From: Strongylocentrotus purpuratus
Taxonomy: Eukaryota > Echinodermata > Echinoidea > Camarodonta > Strongylocentrotidae
Assembly (NCBI RefSeq): GCF_000002235.5
Contig: NW_022145604.1
Location: forward strand, 26,257,791 to 26,321,790
Reading direction: 5' to 3'
Length of the DNA stretch: 64,000 nucleotides
The position numbers and the translations under genes were made by a program. Each line of letters opens with the position of its first letter. The first letter of the stretch is position 1. Positions 44,601 to 47,932 of the stretch are shown in pieces. The notes beneath the pieces were generated by a model. That model saw nothing but the letters and a program-made list of their open reading frames with translations. It was not told the DNA's origin and ran no database searches.

Positions 44601-45812
44601 ATGGGAGGGGGGGAACAATTATTTTGCTAACATAGAAGATACGTGTCAGATGAAAGGGGAGTGAAAATTAAGAGGGTATATATTTAGGAACAAAGAAAGA
44701 TGAAGATCATTAATGAAGTAAAAGTATTTAGAGGATTTTCTAAATGGTACTGAATAGGTACCAGTATTTAAACTTGCAATTAGTCATATTTCAAGTTGAT
44801 CATTTGAGGACACATAGTAGAGAACCTCCATGGAATCCGTAACATAAAGGGCAAAGAAATCTTTAAACCTTTTAAGGCTTGTTGACATGTGACAGTGTCT
44901 AAAAACAGAAAATTGCATTGGATTTTTAGAATAACTTTTTTAAAGCACAACACGCTCCATATTTTTGTTTCTCAAAACATACAGATAGTGAGAAGACATA
45001 CATGTAGTCCTCGACCTTCGTTGCGCACAGCTAATTATTTTTATTTCCACTTGCCATATACTTAATCAAATAAAAATAAATGATGCCCAAAACCATCATG
45101 AAGAAGTGATTGTTGCCCAGGCTTACCTCATGAGAGGATCAAATTGTTCTTCTTCATTCTCATCTACATCACACCATTCCTCTCCGTCCTCTGAGAGGCT
45201 CTCCTTCCTCGTTCTACCGCTCTTCTTGCTTTGTTCACTCCTCGACGCGGACGACCCCACCTCCCTCCTCCTCGTGGGACTCAAGGTCGGGGGCGGATGG
45301 GGCAAAGGGCGCCCTCTCCCGACAGGATTAGACAGCTTCACATCACCGAGCTTGCTTTGAGAACCTGCTGAATGGTAAGCCCGTCCATTCGCAAGGGGTT
45401 GTTTTTGTTTTGTACCGCTCGTAGGCCGACCCGGTCGGGGTTTGGTCCCGGAGGGTGGCTTGGTGTGAAGAGGCGATTGTCGTATTGCACCGTTCAGGCT
45501 ACTGTTCTGCGTCTTTATAGCGAAAGGGGTCGACACGATGCCGGACAGCACCCTTGCGCTGCCCGGCCGATCGCTAAACAACCCACTTACATTTGATCGA
45601 TTGTTCCCAGTCACTTTGTTGGTTGGCTGTTTGATCTTATTGTTTGCATGAGGTTCCTCCCCTCCTACAGCAAGAATGGGTCTACTTCTTAAGGAGGGAG
45701 GTTCCACTTGTTGCCTCAAGGGGAGCGGCTTCCCGTTCCCTGATAAGGCGAGGTTTTCCAAGCCCCTCTGCAACGTGGCTCGGATTTCTTCTATTTGTAT
45801 AGCTGTAGCCAT
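264..45812 (-). CDS. TTLL4: TTLL4-like tubulin polyglutamylase, 10 exons, 3' part outside window
   Basis: Glutamylases of this family use ATP to add glutamate to tubulin tails and some other proteins, in cytoplasm and cilia. Exons are 45127-45812, 44326-44414, 41207-41470, 40388-40498, 39294-39565, 38284-38495, 36783-36905, 35543-35641, 1651-1785 and 264-398; all have GT/AG borders and phases agree, giving 708 codons so far. The TTL domain starts near residue 330 (PPTINFVGENQ). It contains PGSFQIGRKDRLWRN, the ATP-binding ILKPPASARGIGI (K473), SKFDLRIYV (K514, D516, R518), HLTNYSINKK and the metal-binding FDIM/LEVN residues D645, E658 and N660. From memory the order and spacing match human TTLL4 closely. 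The head before the domain (~330 residues) is shorter than the ~600 of human TTLL4 and looks disordered. Intron 8 is 33.8 kb. Start: first in-frame ATG of exon 1; untranslated upstream exons cannot be excluded. Confidence 0.93.
414..711. repeat. Inverted repeat flanking a tRNA-like SINE head
   Basis: The 459-495 block (ACATATTTGTGGCTTACATC plus CAGTAAATAAG) is found inverted at 671-711 (CTTATTTACTGG, then GCCACAAATATGT). Between them, on the minus strand at about 500-590, lies a tRNA-like segment with TGGCCTGGTGGTAGAG and the B-box-like GGTTCAAGTCC. It reads as a tRNA-derived SINE inside a short palindromic repeat, starting only 16 nt upstream of TTLL4 exon 10. Confidence 0.5.
835..1145. repeat. 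Degraded LINE/SINE-type fragment
   Basis: Begins with an ATAATAATGACAATTAAATC tail-like stretch beside TTATAGAGCACAG, followed by AGTGGTAGATTGTTCCAAAG, a phrase I associate with L2/CR1-tailed repeats of fish and invertebrates. No intact coding. Confidence 0.3.
1380..1475 (-). repeat. tRNA-derived SINE head
   Basis: On the minus strand this reads GGTGTCGAGTGGATATGTCA ... GAGGTTCGAGTCCCGTCGCGG, i.e. an A-box-like and a good B-box (GGTTCGAGTCC) at tRNA spacing, followed by CACTTATTAAAGATG. Too imperfect in the stems to be a working tRNA. The adjoining 1233-1380 contains a GC-rich inverted repeat around GACCGAGCAGGC/GATCGGTCGGTC. Confidence 0.45.
1651..1785 (-). CDS. TTLL4: TTLL4 exon 9, metal-binding part of active site
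   Basis: 135 nt between ATTACAG and GTAACT. Encodes AESQVNSMIKANCKSRFSA, then HELFGFDIMLDETLRPWILE and VNISPS. Contains the Asp/Glu/Asn set (D645, E658, N660) that binds magnesium in TTLL enzymes. Phase 2 at both ends, agreeing with exon 8 across the giant intron. Confidence 0.95.
2482..2660. repeat. Left terminal and subterminal repeats of the 33-kb shell
   Basis: TIR at 2482-2530, followed by repeated CATTCCAGAATG and ACCTAGAATG words up to CATTCTGGAATGCCC at about 2630-2645. These words recur at 35224-35410. Confidence 0.6.
2985..3600. repeat. Dispersed repeat block A
   Basis: Carries GACAGATTTATTATGACATT..., CGGCGCTCTCAGAACAAA, then a GGGGCAGGGATGGGG/C-run segment and AGGAAAGCACATGCTTTAAT. 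The same words in the same order occur at 15240-16140. An internal ~165-bp direct duplication starts at 2991 and 3153 (AAGATGGTGAAAAGAGTAG and AAGATGGTAAAAAGAGTAG). Noncoding; short open frames here are interrupted by homopolymers. Confidence 0.6.
3600..4260. other. Repeat-like stretch rich in GTGGAC words
   Basis: A GT-repeat at 3636-3652 is followed by several CGTGGAC/GTCCACG words (3667-3731, 3808). The same words recur at 13000-14160 and 14850-15115. No gene is seen; 3830-4080 contains no recognisable exon. Confidence 0.3.
4260..4490. repeat. Half-copy of a 'CATAACTTTCTTATT' fold-back repeat
   Basis: Contains CATAACTTTCTTATTTATGG ... TTTTTCTGCTTTCAATAAAA ... GGAGTGGAGTCAGTC, close to 8046-8164, where the same sequence forms one arm of an inverted repeat. 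From 4490 to 4690 nothing further is recognised. Confidence 0.45.
4770..4970. repeat. Pyrimidine-rich (CTC)n tract
   Basis: Nearly continuous C/T on the plus strand, with a (CTC)n core at 4873-4918. Open frames through it are composition effects. From 4970 to 5330 the only notable item is a G-run at 5150-5168. Confidence 0.8.
5340..5445. repeat. Short imperfect inverted repeat
   Basis: GTATGCGGACACCTTCCGGC ... TGCCGCATACTAAAAATAAG ... CCGAAGGTCTGCCG: a small palindromic repeat of MITE type, without clear duplications at its ends. Confidence 0.35.
5490..6830. repeat. Degenerate 'AAATGATCC...GGGTAATACCAGATG' repeats
   Basis: CAAATGATCCTTGGGTAATA recurs at about 5502, 5918 and 6090 (the last with CCTCGG). 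Each is followed by GATGATGATG-like and GGTCATCTAGGGGTCAAAAGG text. From 6290 on, GGGGTCAAAGGTCA(CA)GAGGTCA words repeat. This is a diverged tandem array of the kind common in echinoderm introns; noncoding. Confidence 0.6.
7093..7353 (+). pseudogene. Terminal exon remnant with SANT/Myb-like domain
   Basis: An open frame runs from a possible acceptor (TTGTTAAG at about 7092) to a stop at 7351-7353. It reads GDTDVAETVGTSKRQTKKMW, SDAEKEAVNRHLGIFLRTRK, then CGKDPIISAMKAD, RIFKGRTWTNIKDFVRNQI. The W-(x)3-E-(x)2-AV ... CG/PGK ... RTW-(x)2-(I/V)K-(x)2-V-(x)-N pattern belongs to a Myb-like module I know from uncharacterised, often transposon-linked, proteins of fish and marine invertebrates. It is antisense to TTLL4, inside intron 8, with no other exon visible nearby, so it is probably a displaced last exon. 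Could also be a live lineage-specific gene. Confidence 0.45.
7353..7610. other. No feature seen
   Basis: AT-rich sequence after the SANT-like exon; could be its 3' untranslated part. No repeat or coding recognised. Confidence 0.3.
7610..8166. repeat. Fold-back element with ~110-bp inverted arms
   Basis: Left arm 7610-7720 (GAAAGAAGAGTCGATC, AAAAATAATTTCTTACAAG, AAGCAGAAAAAATTGG, AACAAAGTTATGATTAATG) is the inverted match of 8046-8164 (CATTCATAACTTTCTTATTA, TTTTCTGCTTCTATTG, GGGTGGACTCTTCTTTTAA). It is an old, diverged member of a dispersed family; see also 4260-4490. Confidence 0.55.
8160..8625. repeat. Duplicated 480-bp block, copy 1
   Basis: GTTGGCAATCGGGCTTTT, CAATCCCCCTGTGGG, TTCCAGCCAAATCCAGTGTT, a long C-run and TTGACTTCAACTCAGTAAAT follow the same order as 10300-10790. 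The copies differ substantially and by homopolymer length, so the duplication is not recent. Confidence 0.6.
8630..9860. repeat. ~170-bp tandem repeats after a 'TTTGTCTCCGGCGAACAAG' repeat
   Basis: 8630-8830 is a dispersed repeat (CTCCGGCGAACAAGCAGGGG, GTCTGTCCGTCC). From 8940, four to five copies of a ~170-bp unit follow: CAATAACTC(A/C)A(A/T)AAATC, CCCAATTTTCACCAAATTT, ATACAGGTCAAGTTCAAAT, AAGGCTCATTAAATATGC. Noncoding; long open frames are due to the periodic unit. Confidence 0.65.
9860..10300. other. No gene; AT-rich
   Basis: AT-rich sequence with T- and A-runs. No coding or clear repeat. Confidence 0.3.
10300..10795. repeat. Duplicated 480-bp block, copy 2
   Basis: Second copy of 8160-8625 in the same orientation, with an expanded T-run (10348-10376) and longer G- and C-runs. 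The two copies bracket the 8.6-10.3 kb tandem array. 10795-11230 shows nothing recognisable. Confidence 0.6.
11640..12210. repeat. ~53-bp tandem repeats with CAGCAGAAAGCCACTGCT core
   Basis: About ten units at 53-54 bp (doublet ~107 bp): TTTTCTTTTCAGCAGAAAG, CCACTGCTATGTTTACTAGT, GATATTATTTATTT. Units repeat with small changes, so several overlapping open frames appear; the period is not a multiple of three and no protein is implied. Confidence 0.85.
12440..12765. repeat. (GAT)n microsatellite tract
   Basis: Long imperfect GATGAT/GATGTT/GATTAT repeat. It produces a Met/Val/Ile-rich open frame that is an artefact of the triplet repeat. Confidence 0.95.
12990..13900. repeat. 79-bp minisatellite, about 12 copies
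   Basis: Unit: CCTGCAACAGTGGACCTCT, ATTTACAGACCATGTCACC, GTGGACGTTAGACCTGGCAA, TACACAACTCTTCTTTCCAAA. CTGCAACAGTGGA recurs every 79 nt (13073, 13152, 13231 and on to 13784), with degenerate copies to about 14155. Copies are nearly identical, so the array has been homogenised recently. 79 is not a multiple of three, so open frames rotate and are not genes. Confidence 0.95.
14190..14640 (+). mobile_element. LINE (L2/CR1-like) 3' end with (TTA)n tail
   Basis: 14190-14381 encodes YNSLSAHVRKPDMGTAFSPI, APTLWNKLPPHIQ, SVESFKSLLKTHLF and a stop. This is the conserved end of CR1/L2-type reverse transcriptases (PRLWNxLP...FKxxLKTHLF). It is followed by a ~150-bp tail ending in CGCCTTATAAATG and a long (TTA)n run at 14539-14610. 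Severely 5'-truncated. Downstream to 14800 is further AT-rich ATT/ATC repeat. Confidence 0.8.
14800..15180. other. Repeat-like stretch with GTCCAC words and a (GT)n run
   Basis: GTCCACATTTGG, GTCCACAGTTTGG, ATGTCCACGATTG and a (GT)n at 15134-15155. The words mirror those at 3655-3735. No gene. Confidence 0.3.
15180..17000. repeat. ~1.3-kb tandem duplication of repeat block A
   Basis: GACATTCCCGCCA ... CGGCGCTCTCAGAA blocks start at about 15243 and 15559 and again at 16548 and 16853, a period near 1.3 kb. Linked words (AGATAAGAAGGAGACAGTGTT, AAAATGTTGGATTATTTTGT, AATAATTGCTCCTCACC) repeat in the same order. Block A at 2985-3600 is a third, partial copy. An (AT)n run lies at 16390-16408. Confidence 0.7.
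17000..18627. other. No gene; weak repeat similarity at the left edge
   Basis: 17020-17150 (G-runs, then GAGCATCATCCATTGATATT and GTTTGGTTCCTA) resembles 18880-18925 in the palindrome arm. 18113-18150 is a short GAT repeat. The remainder is AT-rich with no coding or repeat I can name. Confidence 0.35.
18628..23669. repeat. Left arm of ~5-kb inverted duplication
   Basis: Inverted match to 28398-33442. Paired coordinates add to 52067 over nearly the whole length with no slip until a homopolymer run near 18885/33185. The arm covers the 3' part of the BEL/Pao pol region, the long 3' tail, the 3' LTR and 549 nt of DNA outside the element. No base differences were noticed in the stretches compared by eye. 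Confidence 0.9.
19177..19887 (-). repeat. BEL/Pao 3' LTR
   Basis: 711 bp; begins TGTAGATGCC and ends CACCCACA on the minus strand. Same sequence at 33461-34171 (same orientation) and 32180-32890 (inverted). Confidence 0.9.
22446..27014 (-). CDS. pol: BEL/Pao pol part
   Basis: Long open stretch. In order: two CCHC zinc knuckles (CLYCDMENHLTAEC and CFACLQSSHLARDC), an aspartyl protease-like segment (YAFIDNGSNATFC), a reverse transcriptase domain in the middle, an RNase H-like region (FADASEKGYG, FFWTDSTSVLQYI), the zinc-binding integrase entry (HIHENSGHMGRNYVLAKLQQ), the integrase core (VGVDYFGPIG, RSDNGTNLVGA) and the C-terminal module typical of Pao integrases (WRRWLREYLPQL). The family uses these for reverse transcription and integration of its own copies. 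Treated here as a fossil; I make no statement about activity. Confidence 0.92.
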   Translation of the reverse strand: MSTAYSRIGTSHSHSKTWLVSKQARIINNPIYGNIVGPARAGETQTKTKPFPGKKQGFSSSMKKSEEAKCLYCDMENHLTAECKALGKKPHEEKLAFCKSKGLCFACLQSSHLARDCKQRTTCKICQRLHPTLLHRDWAPSKQVKRNGESEKQRTNDDVGANRKKEESSEGQTEGEEIGNENFPDVKRTLSNRTSMQDSQPAIVPVTVRSKQTGKCVHTYAFIDNGSNATFCTEELKNKLNAKGRTRTIQLQTLTDDKLVKTCILQDLEVADVNENTYIPLSDVYIQPIPVDKSDILRRNDIARWPYLQEINLPEINADVGILIGNNVPKAMEPLQVINSQNDGPFACKSIIGWMVFGSCKQERSGSKIASHRVHVMEDIQQQLNNLYNTEFSERLMEDKVEESKEDKRFMEKVEGSIKLTQGHYQIGLPFKGDVDLPNNRLMAEQRLNHLQRKFARQPQFHREYAGFMDKVLNKQYAERVPEDEFLREDGKMWFIPHHGVYHPQKQKIRVVYDCAASFKGKSLNDNLLQGPDLTNSLVGVLTRFRQDRIAVMADIEAMFSQVKLLKEEKDLHRFLWWPDGNVAQPIEEYRMTVHVFGARSSPACANYALKHTAEDFAEDKVAHIIKRNFYVDDCLYSSSTVQEAAELSEGLQEACKKGGFHLTKWVSNDRRVLNAIPKEERASTVQELDFDKDKLPTERALGMLWHTDEDVFSFKIQLKDKPATRRGILSTVCSLFDPLGCASPVLLPAKHLLQTLCRLGLGWDETIPPDLLKKWETWKRELPRLSDFKLSRCLKPEGYENPKSVTLHHFADASEKGYGTVSYLRMVNTRDEVQCSFLLSKSRVAPLKQTSIPRMELTAATVAVRIDKMVKQELDIPVDETFFWTDSTSVLQYIQSETGRFKTFVANRVALIQEGSESSQWHHIETSLNPADVCSRGVKVDRFLAMRFWKEGPEFLQASEDQWPKQPRNASHDVNNDPEVKKKKMYVTEVSEVTASESKCMATAVSKEEEDDVLERLINHYSDWYHLRKGVAWLLKLKGLLKEKMKGQQNTRENPPMLLTVEDIRQAEEAILIHVQDRAFPVEVVALRKQAHDVNQRTGRLQPGVRKSSPIYKLDPQMDNGLLRVGGRLNKAALPEEAKHPVILPKRGHVSELILRHIHENSGHMGRNYVLAKLQQRYHIVGAISAFRKVVKKCVKCRRQRGRVIQQKMADLPIDRLRPDDPPFTRVGVDYFGPIGVKRGRSTVKRYGVVFTCLAIRAIHIEKADSLDTDSCIAAIRRFIARRGAVREMRSDNGTNLVGAEKELRKELENWNQAQLSNSLLQVNIKWTFNPPGGSHHGGVWERQIRTIRQLLFFLTKQQTMTDESLQTLFCEIEGIINCRPITRVSDDANDLEALTPNKLLTLKATPMLPPSVSRQTDCYARRRWRQVQYLADVFWRRWLREYLPQLQARQKWVHPSRNIQVGDVVLVVNETAPRNFWLMGVIIGITPDRQGMVRRAEVKTKTGTYSRPISKLCLLLEGDS
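26950..28131 (-). CDS. gag: BEL/Pao gag part
   Basis: Open stretch beginning MSVDQIIMEGQDEQDPATS. It has a Lys/Glu/Gln-rich helical section in the middle and a C-terminal region (PFDGNPLNYHAFKRAFQHVI, SKLPFRLRDRWRSYVDG) of the type found in Pao Gag proteins (DUF1759). It lies upstream of the pol part in the same orientation, as in the family. Confidence 0.88.
   Translation of the reverse strand: MSVDQIIMEGQDEQDPATSIRMDPLLHDRDPWMEVNQLFDSPSMNAGKHSAMERVEVDDSVSQVSSKSTSHSRKFLMETAMKRAELQAKLKSLKGKQELEKEEQDLIRRKEQLAVETELAAATAQAAALQQFDDTVAFHQPPALPTFAHVTHESDRNQTSHKVKNADCSEESSTQGRKNREHLQDVRVSGTNSDSDVDWVELQRQQTQLTYMLLECHMKSALPQRNIQPFDGNPLNYHAFKRAFQHVIESKTSEDSDKLYYLEQYTRGKANEMVRSCMYGGDSKAAFNKATMLLESKFGDKHHVLDSMIIKAMAWPNIRGEDPEGLLSYSLFVTELGNLAKDLHLQQEIDHAQHLKMVISKLPFRLRDRWRSYVDGILQNRDEPLSFKDVVSF
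28132..28397 (-). other. BEL/Pao leader remnant
   Basis: 266 nt upstream of the gag part that belong to neither palindrome arm. With 33443-33460 next to the 5' LTR they appear to be the original leader, now separated by the inserted inverted copy. Confidence 0.6.
28398..33442 (+). repeat. Right arm of the inverted duplication
   Basis: Inverted copy of 18628-23669. It contains a second copy of the integrase half of pol (28398-29621, plus strand), the element's 3' tail (29622-32179), an LTR (32180-32890) and a copy of the DNA left of the element, including its target site (32891-33442). Because it includes neighbouring DNA, the copy was made after the element had inserted here, or the structure is an assembly error. 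Confidence 0.88.
32180..32890 (+). repeat. Extra BEL/Pao LTR inside the right arm
   Basis: Third LTR copy, inverted relative to the other two; starts TGTAGATGCC, ends CACCCACA on the plus strand. Confidence 0.88.
33461..34171 (-). repeat. BEL/Pao 5' LTR
   Basis: 711 bp; same length and apparently the same sequence as the 3' LTR. CATGT follows at 34172-34176. Confidence 0.9.
34172..35110. repeat. ~350-bp tandem repeats at the BEL insertion site
   Basis: ATGTAATCTTTTTCGAGCGG starts at 34173 and 34530, with a variant at 34882 (ATGCAGTCTTTTTTCGAGC). Each unit continues ACTCGTTCGTAGCGTCAAA, CCGGGGAAGAAATA, GGAGACAACGTGTTTCCG, CTCCGCGCTGTCTATATAAA. The 36 nt left of the BEL element (19141-19176) match the unit end (AATTTGAAAATACAAACAA...), so the element inserted into this array. 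Confidence 0.85.
35195..35337. repeat. Subterminal palindrome of the 33-kb shell
   Basis: ATTCTCAAAAAAGTCGAT ... TGTCTAGAGAACAAAGGCGC against its inverted partner, around a centre of CATTCCAGAATG/CATTCTGGAATG words. About 60-nt arms. Confidence 0.7.
35543..35641 (-). CDS. TTLL4: TTLL4 exon 8
   Basis: 99 nt between TTGCAG and GTGAGT. Encodes SLKALWGFMQRDGIDTKAVW then ESIKDVIVKTMV, equivalent to human ALKALWNYL...IKDVVVKTI. Its donor opens the 33.8-kb intron 8; the split Cys codon is completed at 1785. Confidence 0.93.
35763..36128. mobile_element. MITE with TTAA target duplication
   Basis: 366 bp in TTLL4 intron 7. Ends AGGTAAAGACCAGT (left) and ACTGGTCTTTACCT (right) with TTAA outside both (35759-35762, 36129-36132). 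TTAA suggests a piggyBac or Kolobok relative. No coding. Confidence 0.7.
36570..36765 (+). mobile_element. SINE with 7SL/Alu-like head, copy 1
   Basis: Starts AGGCATTGTGGCGTGCGCC then TGTAATCCAGCT, much like the 7SL RNA 5' domain and Alu. It continues TTACAAACTGATTCAGCCGA, ACTGAGTCACGTCTTTCGGA, TGGTGACGTTTAAAGGTCGG and ends in (CA)n. A very similar copy lies at 57514-57699. In TTLL4 intron 7, opposite to the gene. Confidence 0.65.
36783..36905 (-). CDS. TTLL4: TTLL4 exon 7
   Basis: 123 nt between CCTGTAG and GTAGGC. Encodes SSSMKSLSNRFMHLTNYSIN then KKNADFTPNSDSMACEGHKW, the HLTNYS-(I/V)NKKN block of TTLL4. Phase 2 at both ends; the final Trp codon is split by the intron. Confidence 0.95.
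36935..37258 (-). mobile_element. tRNA-headed SINE with L2-like tail
   Basis: On the minus strand: head GTGGTTGAGTGGTTTAAGGC ... GAGGGTTCGAATCCCGACAC (A- and B-box at tRNA spacing), body GTACCCGGTAGGATGTGGC, GGCTGGAATGCTCCCCAGG, GACCGGGGTAATAGT, tail AAAGCGCTTAGAG. The body and tail recur at 37620-37858 in the other orientation. Confidence 0.65.
37262..37400. repeat. (CT)n-rich tract
   Basis: CTCTCT/TTTCTC repeat in TTLL4 intron 6. The flanking 37400-37600 shows nothing. Confidence 0.8.
37620..37858 (+). mobile_element. Headless SINE copy with (ATT)n tail
   Basis: CACCCGGTAGGATGCG, CTGGCTGGAATGCTCCCCAG, ATGACCGGGGTAATAATA, AAGCGCTTTGAGAGGGCC, then (TTA)n. Same family as 36935-37258 without the tRNA part. 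37860-38280 has no recognised feature. Confidence 0.6.
38284..38495 (-). CDS. TTLL4: TTLL4 exon 6
   Basis: 212 nt between TTTCAG and GTAGGT. Encodes PASARGIGIKVIHKWSQIP, VQRYLAKPYLINGSKFDLR and IYVYVSSFDPLRVYIFTNG. It carries the glycine-rich ATP loop and the K514-x-D516-x-R518 motif shared by all TTLLs. Leaves in phase 2. Confidence 0.96.
38656..38731. repeat. Short hairpin MITE remnant
   Basis: GGCCCGAATTCACAAAGCAA ... TTGCTTTGTGAATTCGGGCC, 26-nt perfect arms round a short centre, in TTLL4 intron 5. A G-run follows at 38782-38791. Confidence 0.75.
39294..39565 (-). CDS. TTLL4: TTLL4 exon 5
   Basis: 272 nt between TTACAG and GTGAGA. Encodes NEWLGYWGKHMK, FKSIREYQKVNHVPGSFQIG, RKDRLWRNLHRMQ and KQKWILKP. 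This is among the best conserved TTLL4 blocks and includes the lysine (K473) of the ATP site just before the exon end. Enters phase 1, leaves phase 0. Confidence 0.95.
39690..39805. repeat. (CT)n/(C)n low-complexity tract
   Basis: C-run at 39702-39714 followed by CTCTCC repeats, in TTLL4 intron 4. Confidence 0.85.
40045..40331. repeat. Nested inverted-repeat element in TTLL4 intron 4
   Basis: Outer ends TGGGCCCCATCTTATAAAGA and, inverted, TGGGCACCATCTTACAAACT. An inner pair lies at about 40163-40190 (ATAAACATGACGGACAAAGA) and 40277-40303 (TTTTTTTGTCCGTCATG). A palindromic element of about 287 bp. Confidence 0.6.
40388..40498 (-). CDS. TTLL4: TTLL4 exon 4
   Basis: 111 nt between acceptor CGATAG and donor GTAAGC. 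Encodes VIPLPWELRKLLKWRMSPIT then PHVVKNCIARSGFRSTK, which matches the LPWE-RKLL-W-MS-(V/I)TP segment of TTLL4. Phase 1 at both ends. Confidence 0.92.
40690..40770. repeat. LINE/SINE tail fragment
   Basis: CATGGCGCATTATAAATGTT followed by (ATT)n, like the tail at 14520-14610. In TTLL4 intron 3; 40770-41206 holds nothing recognised. Confidence 0.5.
41207..41470 (-). CDS. TTLL4: TTLL4 exon 3, start of TTL domain
   Basis: 264 nt. Begins DESDTYSTYSMSSSKR, continues with a Ser-rich linker, and ends LFSKVPPTINFVGENQTG, which matches the PPTI(N/Y)F entry to the TTL domain in TTLL4. Acceptor CTACCAG, donor GTTTGC (a weaker donor than usual). Phase 1 at both ends. Confidence 0.88.
41574..42100. mobile_element. 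MITE with TTAA target duplication
   Basis: 527 bp in TTLL4 intron 2. AGGTACTATGTCCCATTTGC at the left and GCAAAAGGGACATAGTACCT at the right, with TTAA outside both (41570-41573, 42101-42104). An 88-codon open frame at 41676-41942 inside it matches nothing I know and is probably chance. Confidence 0.75.
42600..43070. repeat. Degenerate ~20-bp 'AGACCAAATGGGTA' repeats
   Basis: GACCAAATGGGT, GTAGACCAAATGGG, GCCAAACTGGGCATTA, ATTAGACCAAGTGATAAG and similar words repeat, with inverted forms (CATATGGTCTACACC) at 42640-42730. A tandem-derived repeat. 42104-42600 and 43070-43900 have no recognised feature. Confidence 0.6.
43915..44285. repeat. 'CAGTCAAACCTGCTTTAG' repeat with inverted end
   Basis: AATCAAACCTACTTTAGCAA at 43917 and CAGTCAAACCTGCTTTAGTT at 44124. 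GTTTCCCTTGG recurs at 44175 and 44252, and GATAGGTTTGACTGTA closes it at 44268-44283. Same family as 120-230. Confidence 0.6.
44326..44414 (-). CDS. TTLL4: TTLL4 exon 2
   Basis: 89 nt between acceptor CTTCAG and donor GTAAGA. Encodes an Asp-rich acidic stretch (SERLPADGASYDDFDED...). Enters in phase 2 and leaves in phase 1, matching its neighbours. Low-complexity content means support is mostly splice sites and phase. Confidence 0.75.
44420..45120. other. TTLL4 intron 1, no feature seen
   Basis: AT-rich intron sequence between exons 1 and 2; no repeat structure or coding noticed. Confidence 0.4.
45127..45812 (-). CDS. TTLL4: TTLL4 exon 1 (N-terminal, disordered)
   Basis: 686 nt from ATG at 45812 to donor GTAAGC; ends in phase 2. 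Begins MATAIQIEEIRATL, then a Ser/Pro/Arg/Lys-rich stretch with no known fold, ending in an acidic run (DENEEEQFDP). Assigned to TTLL4 because its phase fits exon 2 and its composition resembles TTLL4 heads; sequence conservation here is weak, so the start is less certain than the domain. Confidence 0.8.
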
Positions 45813-46341
45813 GATGGTCGGTTACATGTTCATTCTTTCCTTTTGTTCAAATCTTTGTTGAGAGAAATATTTTGTTCCTTGGCTGTACTTGTTGTCATCC
45901 TCATTACTGATCAGTTATTCCTACATTGTACAAAAGAAAGAGAGATGTTTAAAAAAAATTACAATGCACTTACAAAATGTACTTCATTACTTTTGTAAAT
46001 TATCAGATTTTTCATCTGCATTAATTAAACAGTAACACTTAAACAATAACTGTGAGGCATGTATAGTGGTGTGACCATAGATTGCGCTAACCTAAGTTCG
46101 CTATCTCAAAAAATTGGTAAGAATTTAATAATCTGATATCACCAATGTAAAGAGGAACATAATTACCCAGAAATGAATTATTTTTTCGAATTCAGTATAA
46201 TTACTGAAATTATTGACAAAAGATCGGCAAATTTCATCCTCAAAATTGTAACTTAAGTGGTAACAACTGATTGTATGACACACTTACATGTATCTGGTCT
46301 TGCAAATTATGAAATTACCTTATTTTAGATTAGTCACATTA

Positions 46342-47119
46342 GAGTAAAGGAGGGGGTAATCGACCAGCTCCAGTTTTCGGTCGATCCGTTGGATGCATGA
46401 TAAAATCCTTTTAAAATACATCGCATAATAGCATAACACATATTCCACACATACCATACCATGCCAGAGTCACTGAAGAACCACATTTGCAATGGAAAAT
46501 ATATCCTAAAATATCACATTTTAGCGATGTAATCGATGGTCCCGCTACCCAAATCTGAAAAATCGAGTATCTTATACACGTGTCTGTAAGAAATACGGGT
46601 ACCATAAAATGAGCTTTATTTCAAGTATTTTTCAGATGTAGAGCCCGATTTTGTGTTAGTCACAAGCTCAAAAGTATCTCATCGCATGTATTAAATCAAT
46701 GCAGCCGAACACCGCGACACACACACGATATGTCCATCTAATTCAGATTCCAGTTTCCGATCACCGCAGTGCTAGTTTTCGACCAAGCGAGCACTGGGGA
46801 GTTCCGGCGTGGGATACCTGCTCCGCCCGCTTGTGCTATAGATCAGCGGGGAAACGCACGGCGTGCACGCGCGCTTCCTATTGACTTTGTACATGCGGTC
46901 GTAAACTGACTCGCTAGGTTGATAACCGGATCCAAAACAGTGAAAATTGAAATGAATATTGTCATGGCAATTCGTGATTTTTTTTCTGGGTTTCTTTTTT
47001 TGTTTAAATAATAATAATATTTGCTTCATGATTTGAACAAGAAATGATAATAAATAGGAAGTAAAGGATCCAAAAAATAGGATTTTGTCTTAAGTGGCCG
47101 AAAACAGGCTCCTTTACTC
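46342..47119. mobile_element. Candidate MITE with TA target duplication
   Basis: GAGTAAAGGAG at 46342-46352 and its inverse CTCCTTTACTC at 47109-47119, each with TA outside (46340-46341, 47120-47121), as in Tc1/mariner-type elements. Short ends make this tentative. It lies upstream of TTLL4; 45813-46340 holds no recognised promoter motif or exon. Confidence 0.4.
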
Positions 47120-47207
47120 TACGTGATGTTTTTATGACTTTTTTAGTTGCAGCACACACGCTGATCCGACATCTACGGAATCATTCAACAATAAATTTTT
47201 TTAATTT

Positions 47208-47932
47208 GTCAGTAGGGGCGGCTGGTCAAAGAATAAGGATCGTCAGCATAAACAAGGATATCCTCTTAAAGATCGTGTCCCCCCAAAAAAGGATCGTCCG
47301 CATTTTCGTGGACGATACCGATCCGCGTGTTGGTGATGAGAAAAACCGATTCCACAATGATGCTCCACGCTTACGCAGCACAGAGACTTTCACGTACTGA
47401 ACGATAAATCCTCGAGAAGACAGACAACTCATAAAAGGAGACTGTGAACTGGGCCAGTGAGGGTATTTTATTACGCAGCATCCGTTTTTCGCATTGCCAG
47501 CGAGGCGAATCTCTGTAACACCACAGAATCTCAGAATGGTGTCCAGACATTGCTTAGATCTAACTCAAGTAACTGTTAGAATCACTAACGTCTAGTAGTC
47601 TAGAGGTGGTGTCGCTTCCGCGCATTTATTAACTTGATGCACAGTTCTTTTGGAGGCATAGTTTAAAAAGGTTTGGACTTTGGGAAGAGTTCAGGGCAGG
47701 GTTTTGACACCTGGCGTGAGGCTGTTCCAGTTAGTCTTATTCTTATTTGGTATGACTAGATCTAGGCCCTAGAGTTTAGTACAGTAATGATTATGAAGCT
47801 GTTCAGAGCGCTGAAAAAAGGATGATGATCCTTATTTTTTAGGACACGATTTGTCTGCATTTACAAAGATATCCTTGTTTATGCGGACAATCCTTATTCT
47901 CAGACAGACCAGCTTCCTACTCAGCTACTGAC
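47208..47932. repeat. ~700-bp element with ~100-bp inverted ends
   Basis: Left 47211-47300 (AGTAGGGGCGGCTGGTC, GAATAAGGATCGTCAGCATA, AACAAGGATATCCTCTTAAA) and right 47821-47930 read inverted (GTCTGAGAATAAGGATTGTC, CGCATAAACAAGGATATCTT). No coding. 47935-48470 has a C-run at 47975-47986 and nothing else notable. Confidence 0.55.

Noticed and set aside
45372-45596. Plus-strand frame overlapping TTLL4 exon 1
   Set aside because: Shadow of the GC-richer coding exon on the other strand.
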